From contig JAQWSU010000045.1 of assembly GCA_029243025.1 (NCBI GenBank), positions 186,001 through 250,000 on the forward strand: a stretch of 64,000 bases of DNA, read 5' to 3'. The stretch comes from Pirellulaceae bacterium. Its GTDB lineage: Bacteria; Planctomycetota; Planctomycetia; Pirellulales; Pirellulaceae. Made by a program: the position numbers and the translations under genes. The notes beneath the pieces were generated by a model. The model ran no database searches, was not told the origin of the DNA, and saw only the letters and a program-made list of their open reading frames with translations. Each line of letters starts with the position of its first letter. Position 1 is the stretch's first letter. Below are positions 1 to 10,264 of this stretch, one piece after another.

Positions 1-470
1 AAGACAATGGCTCGACCGTCAATGGTTACATTCTTTACAACACCCCGGAAAACCAATGGGATTTCTGGACCGGTGGCGGTGGCGCACCTGGAACCTGGGG
101 TCGCGACATTGGACCGAACGGTGCACTCGACACATGGAGTCACCTGGCGATTACCTACGACGGATCAACGGACACGAAAATCCTATGGCTCGACGGCGAA
201 AACGCAGCTGAAGTCAGTGGCCAGGGTTATGTGCCCAATGGTTCGACCGATCCAGAATCAGCTCGACCCTTTAACATTGGTGCTGGCGAAGATTTTGGAA
301 CCAACTTCTTCTTCAACGGGCTCATTGATGACATTGGACTTTTCAACTCTGCTCTGAGCCAAGGTGAGATTCAGTCGGTCATGGTGAACGGTGTTCCCGA
401 ACCCTCCTCTGCCCTCCTCGCAATTGTTGGCATGCTTTCGCTGCTGTCCTTGCGACGCCGAAAAGCATGA
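1..470 (+). CDS. LamG-domain PEP-CTERM protein, C-terminal part
   Basis: The reading frame is already open at base 3, so the gene starts before the window and about 155 residues are visible. The visible part is the second half of a concanavalin/LamG-type jelly-roll domain: it has the usual run of a tryptophan-rich strand, an HLAITYDG-type strand, an INIGAG-like strand and a closing FNGLIDDIGLF strand. It ends with a PEP-CTERM sorting signal (VPEPSS, hydrophobic helix, RRRKA), so the mature protein should be exported and handled by an exosortase. LamG domains typically bind carbohydrate or protein surfaces; the ligand cannot be read here. A strong hairpin terminator follows. The missing N-terminus leaves the overall architecture unknown. 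Confidence 0.85.
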   Translation, partial: DNGSTVNGYILYNTPENQWDFWTGGGGAPGTWGRDIGPNGALDTWSHLAITYDGSTDTKILWLDGENAAEVSGQGYVPNGSTDPESARPFNIGAGEDFGTNFFFNGLIDDIGLFNSALSQGEIQSVMVNGVPEPSSALLAIVGMLSLLSLRRRKA

Positions 471-504
471 GCTGATTAAAAATCCGACCTGTGATTAAAC
501 AAAC

Positions 505-550
505 AACAACGCCGTTCGGCACGCATGCCGAACGGCGTTGTTTTATTTCT
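505..550 (+). terminator. Rho-independent terminator
   Basis: A perfect 16-bp inverted repeat (505-520 with 527-542) closes a 6-base ACGCAT loop and runs into a T-rich tract (TTATTTCTT). It lies 34 bases after the PEP-CTERM stop codon and should end that transcript. The stem is also symmetric enough to act on the other strand, but no minus-strand gene converges on it. Confidence 0.85.
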
Positions 551-705
551 TGAGCTTGAGCAGGCGAAATGCCTCGTAGCAAGAGGAATCAATGCTCGCA
601 GATTGCTCTGAAAGCGGCACGCAGGAAGTTAAAATACTCCATTTTTCCCGACAATCGTTACACTGAGAGTCTGGGGCCTCTTCTAGTGCTTGAAAGATGT
701 CATGA

Positions 706-3700
706 ATGAATCGCAGACACCACCACTCTCGGATTGAAAGCTTGGAAGCTCGTTGCCTCTTGGCAGCGGACCCAATCATCTCCGAATTCATGGCCAGCAA
801 TCGCGGTTCTCTCGTCGACACGTTTGGCGAAACGTCTGATTGGATTGAAATCTACAACGCCGGCGATGCAGCGGCCAATTTGGATGGTTGGTTTCTCACC
901 GATGATCTGGAACAACGCGACAAATGGCAGTTCCCAGTCACGAGGCTAAATGCGGACGAACACTTGCTCGTCCATGCGTCGGGGCGAGACATTACGATCC
1001 CCGGCGTAGCACTTCACACCAATTTCCGTTTGTCAGCAGCGGGTGAATCACTGGCCCTGGTCAAATCAGATGGCAACACGATTGTGAGTCAGGTGACCTT
1101 CCCCAAACAACTACCAGACGTCTCTTACGGCGTGATACCCGACATTGTTTCGATCGACTTAGCGGGTCCCAACTCACCCCAACAAACGCTTGTTCCTCAG
1201 GATGATCAACTCGGGACCCGTTGGACCCGTCATGACGCAACGATCGATGAATCGTGGACGGTTGCCCTCCCCCCTGAGCCAGGAGCCCCTTGGGCCGTTG
1301 GATTTGACAGGGGAGCACGGCAACCCGACGAAGGAGCTTATGCGACAACCGTCTTGGCAGATCGTCCCACCGGATACTGGCAGTTGGAAGAATCTTCGGG
1401 GCGCGTTGCCGAAAACGTCGGCAGTACGGGACTTTTTCAAGCGGGGTTTCATCAACCACAGATCGAACAAGTGGCGGATGGTGTTTTGATCGGTCAGTTA
1501 GATCACGCGCTTCGATTCGAGTCGACGGAAGAACGCAAAGTCGACGTACCCTTTGATCACCAGCTCAACAACGAAAGTTTTACCGCCGAAGCTTGGGTTC
1601 AGATTGACGAGGGAAGCGGCTATCGGTCAGTTCTGACATCACGTGACGTTTCACCGCAAGCCGGATACATGCTTTACGCGGGATCTTCGAATCATTGGGA
1701 ATTCTGGACCGGTGATGGCAAAGGATCTTGGAATATCCTCCGCGGTCCACAGATCGAAACAGCGAAATGGACTCACTTAGTAGGAACCTATGACCAGGAA
1801 ACCAACCAGCAGGTGCTCTATGTAAATGGCGTCGAGGCAGATCGACTGAATGTTGAGTTCGCGCCCAACCGAGAAAATCCGTTACGTATCGGCGCTGGAG
1901 CCACCGAAGGAGAAGCCGACTTTTTCTTTACTGGAACGATCGATGAGGTAGCTGTTTACGACCGAGCCTTATCGCCCGGTCTGATTAGAGCTCATTTCGA
2001 TCAAGGAAAACCACTACCCACCCAGCTGAGTGAACGAAATCTTCTCTTGGCGGAATTCTCCAATTCGGGACCATCTGCGTTAGGGGAAGATGCCACCCGC
2101 TTGGCCGTGGTGGGGAAAACATCTGAATTTGTCACCTACGCGAATCCCGATGGTCGTTTGTTGATCGATGGAGGTGGCAGTGGTAGCGCGGTGTTCTTGT
2201 CTCCCCTCTCAGAATTTAACTTTGAGCACCCAGTGGTAGTTCGCACCGAGGCACGCTGGGAGATAGGTGAGGCACCCGGTGCTGATGCGAACGCCAACTT
2301 TGGGCTTGTTGCTTTACACCGTCAGGGCACCGGAGCAAAAGGCGGTGATCGAAAAGGGGGGCTCTTTGCCCTGGCCCAGCCACTACAGAACGGTACGGTC
2401 GAGTTAAAGTTGGGCTTCCAAACGAATTCCACGGGGACGTTTCGAGACAGCTTCGTGGTGACTTCCAGCGATCAATTTGCTACCGCCATGGATCCCGGCC
2501 AACCCTTGCAACTGGAGCTTATTTTGGGCGGCGTTGAGGAAGCCGATCGAATCCGATTCCGAGTCGTGCAACAAGAACAGTCTGTCGAAATGAGTACAAG
2601 CGTTGGTGACTTTCGCCGATCGTTGATTAACGGCTCCTCGGTTCAATTGGCATTTGACCAGACGTTGGCCGAGATCCGGCAAGATCCGAGTTCGATGAAT
2701 GTCGGCTTGATGCGGACACGCCCCACTGGGAACGCCAGCCAAAATGTGGCGGCCTACGACAGCTTTTCGGTTGCGCAACAGATACCTGTGGATGAATCGA
2801 CGGTGGCGAATTATTCCAGTCAAATCCAGATCGATCTCGCGGGATCCATGCATGGCAAAAACGCAACTGCCTATGTTCGTTTACCATTCCAGACTGATCC
2901 AGACATTTCATTTCAGCAACTATCACTCTCGGCAAAATACGATGACGGCTTTGTGGCCTATCTAAACGGCCAAGAAATCGCGCGCAGAAATGCACCCGAT
3001 TTGTTGAACTGGAACTCAGCTGCGACCGCAAGGCATCCTGACGCGTTGGCATTGGTTTCGGAAACGATCAATCTAACATCTCATCGAACCAAGCTACAGC
3101 CGGGCGAAAATGTGCTCGCCGTGCATGGACTCAATGCGGATGCGAATGACGTCGACTTTCTACTGGCGATGAAATTAGAGGGAAAACAATCGAACCTAGA
3201 CCGTCATGAATTCGCTTATCTGGGCGGCCCATCCCCGGGGGCCGCTAATTCGATTGACGGGGTAACCCTCGGCCCAGTGATCGATCAAGTCCAACACCAA
3301 CCATTAACTCCCACTCCAACACAACCGATCACAGTGACGGCAAAGCTCGCCACAGCACCTGATGAGTCCGATCTACTCACACTCTCCTACCGAGTGATGT
3401 ATGAGTCAGAACAACAACTTCCCATGCGAGACGACGGCGTACTACCCGACACCTTGGCGGGAGACGGCATCTACACGGCAATGATCCCCAGCAGCGTGGC
3501 GAACCAGGGAGAAATGATCCGTTATTTCGTTTCGGCTCAGGACAAAATCGGAAATCGGTTCCGCTCACCCTACCTGCCAAATCCCGTGGAGACCGACGGC
3601 CAAGATCGTTACTACGGCACGGTGATTCGTGACGAAGCGATCGAGACACCGTTGCCCGTGTTTGAATGGTTCGTACCCGAACCACGTTGGCACGTTTCTG

Positions 3701-6700
3701 GCGGAGGCAACAACACGAAATGGTCAGAAGCATCCGTTTACTATGAGGGACGATTCTACGACAACGTGCAAGTACGTGCTCGTGGATTGACAACCATCAG
3801 CTGGACAAAACCAAAGTTCAAATTTGAGTTCAATGAGGGGAACTATTTCCACCACTCCGACGAGTTTGAGCCAGTCGAAGAATTCAATCTCCAATCGCAT
3901 TATCGTGAGACGGGAGCCGTCTCCTATATGGGTGAAACGCTGGCGTTTGAGTGGCTACGTGAAATCGGGGTAGCAGCCCCCCTGGCCTTCCCCATGCATA
4001 CACGCCAGAACGGCGATTTCTACAGCCTGGCATCTTTTGTCGAGCAAGTCGACGAAACCTTCCTGCGACGAAATGGCTTCGATCCTGAGGGATCCATGTA
4101 CAAGGCAAATTCAGGCGCCGTCATGTCGACACTTCGCCCGAATCCTTCCCGAGCACACTACCTGAAAGCAACACGCAAAGACGAATCATTTGACGATCTG
4201 ACCGCGTTGACCAACGGCATCAACAACCGTATCGATGGGGTCGATCGATCGACTTATATTTTTGATCACATCAATTTGCCTCAGGTCATCAACGATATGG
4301 CTGGCAACGTGATCATGCCCAATCATGATCGGCTGACCAAAAACTATTACATGTATCGCGACGTCAATGGCAGCAACCAATGGAGTCGTTTTCCCTGGGA
4401 CATGGATCAAGCCTTTTCTCGCTTTACCGTCGACCACTTCTCCAGTGTGCTCTACGGTGATTCAGAACATCCCCAGTCCCCCAATCCGATCCATCAAAAC
4501 CATCTTTACGACGCAATTCTGGACACCCCAGCCACAAGAGAAATGTACTTACGTCGCGTTCGCACGCTTGTGGACCAATACCTCAACACAGGCTACTTCG
4601 AACGGGGCGTGGATAAGTACTACAACCTGCTCACCGTTGACGCGGATCGAGATCATCTCAAATGGCGAGCTGGCAACATTCGCAGTGGAGTCAATCGCAT
4701 CAAATCAAACGTGGCCTTTCGACAAAAACAATTAGAAGCAGAAGGCTTATTACCCGGAAATGAACCGATTACTGCCGACTTGGTTTTGCTCGACGAAAAT
4801 GTGACTGTCGCTGCCATGGTGCCGCAAGATGATTCGTTGGGACAAAACTGGACAGGGGGTAACGAACCGTTCGATGAATCGACGTGGATCGTCGGGCCTT
4901 CGGGAGTGGGCTTCGACAACGGTCGAAATCCGATTTACGCACCCGACATTGGAGTTCGCCTAGAGCCCCGTGAAGTCTGCTCTCGCTGCACCTCCATCTT
5001 CGCTCGCTATCGTTTTCAGGTCGAAGATCCGACTGCCGTCAACAATCTGATCTTGCAAATGAAATTCGATGACGGGTTCCTAGCCTATCTCAATGGCGCA
5101 CCGGTCTGGCAGGAAAATATTGAGGCGAATCCGGGCTGGGACGACCGAGCCAGCTCACCGGCCACTGAAACGACCGACTACCACGACTTTGACATTTCCG
5201 CCTTCCCAAACCTGTTGAAACCAGGAGAGAATATACTCGCAATTCATGCGATGAACGCTTCGACCTTCAGTAATGACATGCTACTGCGACCGCGATTACT
5301 TGCCGGTGAACAGCGCGTGTCAGAAGCAAAACTCAGCTTTGGGCAAGTGGAGTTCAATCCCGCGTCCGGAAATCAAGACGAGGAATACATCGAGCTCGTC
5401 AACGAAGGCAACTCATCCGTTGATCTTTCCGAATGGCAAATCAGCGGTGGTGTCGAATTTCGTTTTCAGCCCGGTACCGTAATCCCCGCAAACTCAACAC
5501 TCTACATTTCTCCCAATCTCAACGCCTTTCACCGTCGTACGGAGGAGCCTCGCAGTGGCCAGCGGCGGTTTGTGCTCGGCAACTACCAAGGCCATCTGTC
5601 GAATTTCGGTGAACAGATCCAACTGATTAGTAATACCGGGGCCGTTGTCGCCACGCACTCCACACCTCAAGCGCCCTCGAACGTACAACGCTTCTTGCGG
5701 GTTAGTGAATTACATTACCATCCCTCACAGCTTTCAGATGCCGAATTTATTGAACTCACGAACATCAGCCAGGCCGATCAAGCCACCCTGCTGGACCTGA
5801 GCGGTGTGCAAATCAGTGAGGGGCCCAGCGAACCGTTTGTGTTCCCTCCGGGAACACGGCTTGAACCAGGTGAGAGTTGGCTAGTCGTCAAAGACACCAA
5901 CGCTTTTGTGACTGCGTTCCCCACAGCCGACATTAACCGAATCGCTGGTAATTTCGTCGGACGCCTCAACAACCAAGGTGAGCGGATCAAAGTCGACGAT
6001 GCAACGGGCAGTACTGTCTTGCAATTCACCTACCAAGATCAAGCTCCCTGGCCAAATCAAGCTGACGGTCAGGGCGCATCCTTGCAACTTGTTAACTTAA
6101 CCAACGACCCAAATGACCCGAGCAACTGGCAGGCCATTCAACCAACCCCAGGATTGACCCAATCGATAACAGCAGACTTGAATCAAGACGGACAAGTCAA
6201 TGAGGCTGATATCACTCGCATGTGCCATTTGATCACGACCACCGATCAAGCAGCTGACTTTAATGGCAATGGCTCCGTTGGCATGGAGGATGTGAGATTC
6301 TTCATTGAAACGGCCATGGGAACGGATGTGGGTGATGCAAACCTTGATGGACGCTTTGATTCCGCTGATTTTGTGTTGGTGTTTCAGGCAGGTGAATATG
6401 AAGATCAAACCATCGGCAACTCAACTTGGTCGGAAGGTGATTGGAATTGCGACGGTGACTTTGCTACCGAGGACTTGGTGTTTGCCTTCCAAGCGGGTGG
6501 CTTTTCATTAGCTGCCCAACCTCAACTGCCAATACCAGCAGCAATTGCTGCGGCCCGACTGCGGAGTGAACAAAACGCTCGCGATCCATTGAATGAGGGG
6601 CAACAACAACCAAACGTCACAACAGCAGATACGCAAAGCCCATCAGCCTTGCGAGTACGCGAAATGGTTTTTTTGGACTGGGGCTTGCAAGCATCGGAGG

Positions 6701-6819
6701 ATCGAAAACGCACCCTCATTGGCAGAGCCAATCAAAGACTGGCGACCTCGACAACGAGCACGCACGATCTCTTGCTCCAAGAAGTCGACGATCATCATTT
6801 TGATAGGTCCACTGATTGA
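706..6819 (+). CDS. Giant CotH/lamin-tail/LamG/dockerin surface protein
   Basis: This is a 2037-residue exported protein. The N-terminus carries the planctomycete motif IESLEARCLLA (residues about 10-20) in place of a classical signal peptide. Visible domains, approximately: lamin-tail domain (25-140), LamG (224-430), two jelly-roll-like stretches with FDDGFVAYLNG-type strands, a CotH-kinase-like domain (980-1350, with NHDR, KNYY and WDMD motifs), two more lamin-tail domains (1540-1660, 1661-1790) and a dockerin-type EF-hand block (1820-1935). It ends in a tail with no PEP-CTERM signal. CotH family members can be protein kinases (spore coat) or structural; the acidic WDMD pair is present, but activity is unproven. 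The architecture closely parallels the protein at 31301-36604. ATG at 706 is the first start in frame; the RBS is weak. Confidence 0.85.
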   Translation: MNRRHHHSRIESLEARCLLAADPIISEFMASNRGSLVDTFGETSDWIEIYNAGDAAANLDGWFLTDDLEQRDKWQFPVTRLNADEHLLVHASGRDITIPGVALHTNFRLSAAGESLALVKSDGNTIVSQVTFPKQLPDVSYGVIPDIVSIDLAGPNSPQQTLVPQDDQLGTRWTRHDATIDESWTVALPPEPGAPWAVGFDRGARQPDEGAYATTVLADRPTGYWQLEESSGRVAENVGSTGLFQAGFHQPQIEQVADGVLIGQLDHALRFESTEERKVDVPFDHQLNNESFTAEAWVQIDEGSGYRSVLTSRDVSPQAGYMLYAGSSNHWEFWTGDGKGSWNILRGPQIETAKWTHLVGTYDQETNQQVLYVNGVEADRLNVEFAPNRENPLRIGAGATEGEADFFFTGTIDEVAVYDRALSPGLIRAHFDQGKPLPTQLSERNLLLAEFSNSGPSALGEDATRLAVVGKTSEFVTYANPDGRLLIDGGGSGSAVFLSPLSEFNFEHPVVVRTEARWEIGEAPGADANANFGLVALHRQGTGAKGGDRKGGLFALAQPLQNGTVELKLGFQTNSTGTFRDSFVVTSSDQFATAMDPGQPLQLELILGGVEEADRIRFRVVQQEQSVEMSTSVGDFRRSLINGSSVQLAFDQTLAEIRQDPSSMNVGLMRTRPTGNASQNVAAYDSFSVAQQIPVDESTVANYSSQIQIDLAGSMHGKNATAYVRLPFQTDPDISFQQLSLSAKYDDGFVAYLNGQEIARRNAPDLLNWNSAATARHPDALALVSETINLTSHRTKLQPGENVLAVHGLNADANDVDFLLAMKLEGKQSNLDRHEFAYLGGPSPGAANSIDGVTLGPVIDQVQHQPLTPTPTQPITVTAKLATAPDESDLLTLSYRVMYESEQQLPMRDDGVLPDTLAGDGIYTAMIPSSVANQGEMIRYFVSAQDKIGNRFRSPYLPNPVETDGQDRYYGTVIRDEAIETPLPVFEWFVPEPRWHVSGGGNNTKWSEASVYYEGRFYDNVQVRARGLTTISWTKPKFKFEFNEGNYFHHSDEFEPVEEFNLQSHYRETGAVSYMGETLAFEWLREIGVAAPLAFPMHTRQNGDFYSLASFVEQVDETFLRRNGFDPEGSMYKANSGAVMSTLRPNPSRAHYLKATRKDESFDDLTALTNGINNRIDGVDRSTYIFDHINLPQVINDMAGNVIMPNHDRLTKNYYMYRDVNGSNQWSRFPWDMDQAFSRFTVDHFSSVLYGDSEHPQSPNPIHQNHLYDAILDTPATREMYLRRVRTLVDQYLNTGYFERGVDKYYNLLTVDADRDHLKWRAGNIRSGVNRIKSNVAFRQKQLEAEGLLPGNEPITADLVLLDENVTVAAMVPQDDSLGQNWTGGNEPFDESTWIVGPSGVGFDNGRNPIYAPDIGVRLEPREVCSRCTSIFARYRFQVEDPTAVNNLILQMKFDDGFLAYLNGAPVWQENIEANPGWDDRASSPATETTDYHDFDISAFPNLLKPGENILAIHAMNASTFSNDMLLRPRLLAGEQRVSEAKLSFGQVEFNPASGNQDEEYIELVNEGNSSVDLSEWQISGGVEFRFQPGTVIPANSTLYISPNLNAFHRRTEEPRSGQRRFVLGNYQGHLSNFGEQIQLISNTGAVVATHSTPQAPSNVQRFLRVSELHYHPSQLSDAEFIELTNISQADQATLLDLSGVQISEGPSEPFVFPPGTRLEPGESWLVVKDTNAFVTAFPTADINRIAGNFVGRLNNQGERIKVDDATGSTVLQFTYQDQAPWPNQADGQGASLQLVNLTNDPNDPSNWQAIQPTPGLTQSITADLNQDGQVNEADITRMCHLITTTDQAADFNGNGSVGMEDVRFFIETAMGTDVGDANLDGRFDSADFVLVFQAGEYEDQTIGNSTWSEGDWNCDGDFATEDLVFAFQAGGFSLAAQPQLPIPAAIAAARLRSEQNARDPLNEGQQQPNVTTADTQSPSALRVREMVFLDWGLQASEDRKRTLIGRANQRLATSTTSTHDLLLQEVDDHHFDRSTD

Positions 6820-7231
6820 GCGGCGTTAAGCGGCGTGACTTGCCACCGCCCGGTCGGACAGCCAGAGAACGAAACCAAGTTGGATAAACATGACCTCGTA
6901 GGAATCGACGGCATGCCTCCTGCCGGCGTTCCCGTGCAGACACTCTATTGATGGCTGATAGCGGAAATCCGACAACGATTACGATACTTAACGATCACGC
7001 CGTAGAAACCCTTAATTTCAAACAATTTAATTTTTTTTCCTGGGCTTGGCAACTAATCCCACTATGCTGAATCAACAGGCGAAGGCGGATCGAAGATAAA
7101 TGAGACGCTGATAACGAAACACGCACCAAGAAACGTGTTTCGTTTCAAAACCACATAAACATGGCAGCGAAACCCGCACAGAGTTTCGACTGATGCGTTT
7201 TCACCTTTCAAACGTGTAGCCGAGAGTAACA
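6820..7231. other. Intergenic region upstream of the haloperoxidase gene
   Basis: This 412-bp stretch has no convincing gene. It becomes AT-rich near 7010-7035 (a run of T) and probably holds the promoter of the gene starting at 7232. No clear -35/-10 pair, operator or hairpin was found by eye. Confidence 0.4.
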
Positions 7232-9268
7232 ATGTTGCGCCGAAAAAAAAACTCACTCATCACACTATCGTTGTGCCTAATGAGTTTCTATTACTGGCCA
7301 GGCGAGGCAGATGGCCAGTCCGTTGCCCGTCAATGGAATCAAGCACTCTTAGATGCAATCCGCATTGACTTCCCTGCACCAACCGTACACTCCCGAAATC
7401 TCTATCACACTTCGTCAGCAATGTACGATGCTTGGGCCACCTATGACCATGTGGCTCAAGGCCATTTCTTCACCGAGAAACACAACTCACCGGATCCCCA
7501 GAGTGCCCGCGAAGAATCGATTAGTTTTGCCGCCTACCGGGTGCTCTCACACCGTTATGCACTCGCGTTGGAACCCACGACGTCACAACAACATTTTGCC
7601 AATTTGATGACGAGACTCGGGTTTGACCCCTCTAACACATCGACCATCGGGAATAGCCCCTCGGCCATTGGCAATCGAATCGCCGCAATTGTTATCCAAA
7701 AAACAATCAATGACGGTTGTAACGAAACTGATCCCATCAATGCCTACCGAGACAACACCGGCTATGTTCAATCGAGTACCGCGATGCTTGTTGACTACCC
7801 GTCTGTCTACGACGGAAATCTTAATGAAATCGATCCAAATCGGTGGCAACCACTTCTTGTTGATTCACTCGTCTCGCATAACGGCGGTCCGCTGGAAGCC
7901 CGCTTGCAAGAATATATCGGCCCCCATTGGGGCCAGGTGGCAACGTTTGCACTGGGGCGTGAGCATCCGACCGGCACGAATCGTTGGTCAACCATTGACC
8001 CGGGGCCACCACCCCAATTCGGTGGAGACGATCATCAAACCTATGTTGATAACGTGTTGGAATTGATCCGCTACAGTCGAAGTCTCGACCCTAATCAGGG
8101 TCCGGGCGCTAAGCCGATTAACACTTCACCTGCAGTTAATGGAAATCGTCCGCTTGGAACTAACACAGGCGTGGGACATGCCGTCAATCCCACCACAGGA
8201 AAGCCCTACCCTGCCAACTACGTCAAAACAGCGGACTACGGCCGGGTGTTGGCAGAGTTCTGGGCTGATGGACCCGGTTCAGAAACGCCCCCGGGACATT
8301 GGAACGTCATTGCAAATGACGTCTCTGATCATCCATCGCTTGTGAAGCGTATTGGCGGATCAGGGCCGGTTGTCGACGACCTCGAATGGGACACAAAATT
8401 ATATTTTACGCTCAACGGGGGTACCCATGATGCGGCGGTCGCCGCCTGGGGCACAAAACGACAGTATGACTATGCACGACCAATCACAATGATTCGTTAC
8501 CTAGCGGCGCTGGGGCAATCGACGGATCCTTCACTCCCCTCTTACCATCCGGACGGATTGCCATTAGAGACTGGCCTGGTTGAAATGATTACCGCCGACT
8601 CCATAGCGCCCGGTGGTCGGCATCACAATGCCTTCATCAATGCCAATCTTACCAGCGACGGCGTGGTCCAAAACTTTGTGTCACTCGACCAGATCGTCGG
8701 TAAATTAGCCATCAACGCTTGGAATCACAAACCGACTTCCCTAGAAAATGGAAACAGTGGAACCGATTGGATCCTCGCCGAGAATTGGGTGCCCTACCAG
8801 AATGACGACTTTGTGACTCCCGCATTTGCCTCCTATGTCTCGGGGCACAGCACTTTCAGTCGTGCGGCTGCAGAAGTATTGACGCGGTTCACTGGTGATG
8901 CTTACTTCCCCGACGGCTTGGCCGAAGCTACCTTCACGCCCGAATTTCTTGACTTTGAAGCCGGCCCCAGTGAGCCAGTCACGCTCCAGTGGGCAACCTA
9001 CTACGATGCGGCTGACGAAGCCGGTATTTCCCGCCTCTGGGGAGGAATTCATGTACCGGAAGATGATTTTGCCGGGCGAATCATGGGCCAAGTGATTGGC
9101 AATGACAGCTTCAACCTGGCACTCCAACATTTCCATGGCGTCCCGGAACCTTCCTCCTACCTCCTGCTGTTGAGCTCACTTCTGTTCGCACTCAAGATCA
9201 AGCGAAACGGAGGCCGAAATCTCAGAATTCTCGACCAACTTTTGCGCCTCGCCGCCCCACGACACTAG
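7232..9268 (+). CDS. Vanadium-dependent haloperoxidase-like PEP-CTERM protein
   Basis: A 678-residue exported member of the PAP2/vanadium haloperoxidase superfamily. An N-terminal signal peptide (to about residue 29) precedes an all-helical core. The vanadate/phosphate pocket signatures are all visible: K409 and R416 (in GTKRQYDYARP), SGHS at 537-540 with H539, then R601 and H607 in RLWGGIHVPED. The family either oxidises halides with H2O2 or hydrolyses phosphate esters; sequence alone does not decide. A PEP-CTERM signal (VPEPSSYLLLL, then KIKRNGG) lies near the end, but about 17 further residues follow it, which is unusual. The start ATG has a GAGAG ribosome-binding site. Cells may use such enzymes at the surface against reactive species or for polysaccharide chemistry (inference). 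Confidence 0.88.
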   Translation: MLRRKKNSLITLSLCLMSFYYWPGEADGQSVARQWNQALLDAIRIDFPAPTVHSRNLYHTSSAMYDAWATYDHVAQGHFFTEKHNSPDPQSAREESISFAAYRVLSHRYALALEPTTSQQHFANLMTRLGFDPSNTSTIGNSPSAIGNRIAAIVIQKTINDGCNETDPINAYRDNTGYVQSSTAMLVDYPSVYDGNLNEIDPNRWQPLLVDSLVSHNGGPLEARLQEYIGPHWGQVATFALGREHPTGTNRWSTIDPGPPPQFGGDDHQTYVDNVLELIRYSRSLDPNQGPGAKPINTSPAVNGNRPLGTNTGVGHAVNPTTGKPYPANYVKTADYGRVLAEFWADGPGSETPPGHWNVIANDVSDHPSLVKRIGGSGPVVDDLEWDTKLYFTLNGGTHDAAVAAWGTKRQYDYARPITMIRYLAALGQSTDPSLPSYHPDGLPLETGLVEMITADSIAPGGRHHNAFINANLTSDGVVQNFVSLDQIVGKLAINAWNHKPTSLENGNSGTDWILAENWVPYQNDDFVTPAFASYVSGHSTFSRAAAEVLTRFTGDAYFPDGLAEATFTPEFLDFEAGPSEPVTLQWATYYDAADEAGISRLWGGIHVPEDDFAGRIMGQVIGNDSFNLALQHFHGVPEPSSYLLLLSSLLFALKIKRNGGRNLRILDQLLRLAAPRH

Positions 9269-9304
9269 AAAATCCGCGACGACGATCTTATTCTTGGATG
9301 CTCG

Positions 9305-9330
9305 AAATAACGACATTGTGTTATTTTTTT
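9305..9330 (+). terminator. Probable terminator after the haloperoxidase gene
   Basis: AAATAAC (9305-9311) pairs with GTTATTT (9320-9326) around an 8-base loop, followed by a run of T to 9330. The stem is short and AT-rich, but the T-tract and the position 37 bases after the stop codon suit a Rho-independent terminator. Confidence 0.55.
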
Positions 9331-10264
9331 CACACCTTGCTAAACCTCAATAAACGAGGTGTGTGGACTTCGATGAACACGTCCATCGATACCAACAGAT
9401 AGCAACTGGATGCGAGGCTTCACGGCGGCCAACGGACAGAAATTGCCTGACGAAACGGATCTGCAGTACTTGACATTGGCCTGAATGGTCTGCACCATAA
9501 AATCGTTTCGTCAAGCAGACAATCAATGTGCGCTGGGTTCGTCCGTGTTCAACGAAGGAATTGAGTGCATTGGCCAGGAGGAATGGAAATCGTGGAATTA
9601 TTCGAGAAGCCCTCTTTTGAAGCGGATATGACACTGACCACGATTCTGATTCGAGACGACTATTCCGATTCATGCTTTGAAGGTGAAGTACCAGGATACG
9701 GTCACGTTTAGCTGACCTACCGGGCGCAATCCGGGAACCAAACTGGCCGGTGATTTTACTGGCAACGGTCGTGGACTACTGGAAGACGGTACACTCATCT
9801 CTGGAACCGTGCGGGGAATCTGGCAGCGAGCTGGTTCAGTCATGAAACTGTTCACACTGACCGACAATTCCAATGTCACGCAAACGTTCCAGGTCATCGA
9901 AGTTGACCTTGTCGCCAAGACGGCTCACGCGATTGAATCACGCCGACCTGATCGCGATTGACCACCACGTCACCTCAGCCTCGCAAATTACAGCTTCTAT
10001 GATCTTATTCTTTGGATGCGAGGCTTGCTGGATCACAGCCGTGCTGAAACATCGGTAAAACAGCAACTACGACTTGTTGAAAGAAACACAGCATTCATTG
10101 ACGGAAAGTGATTTGCGCGTAATCGACTGCCCATCTTTCACCGGATCGGACAAGCCAACGGCCCGGATTCCCAGGAAACTTTCAGCAAAGAAACCCGGTT
10201 CGTCCAAGGGAGACACTGGGTGGCAGCACCGTTGTCAGCTTTCCCCTGTGGAATGAGTGCCCCG
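9331..10264. other. Gene-poor region with a possible coding relic
   Basis: About 930 bp without a convincing gene. On the plus strand, 9713-9961 is open and translates to a protein-like stretch (it contains DFTGNGRG, ISGTVRG and VTQTFQVIEVDL). It begins immediately after a stop codon, has no good start, and its upstream neighbour frames are broken. An open frame of 40 codons at about 9585-9710 ends just before it. The simplest reading is an eroded exported-protein gene; a small unannotated gene is possible. No hairpin or repeat array was seen. Confidence 0.25.
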
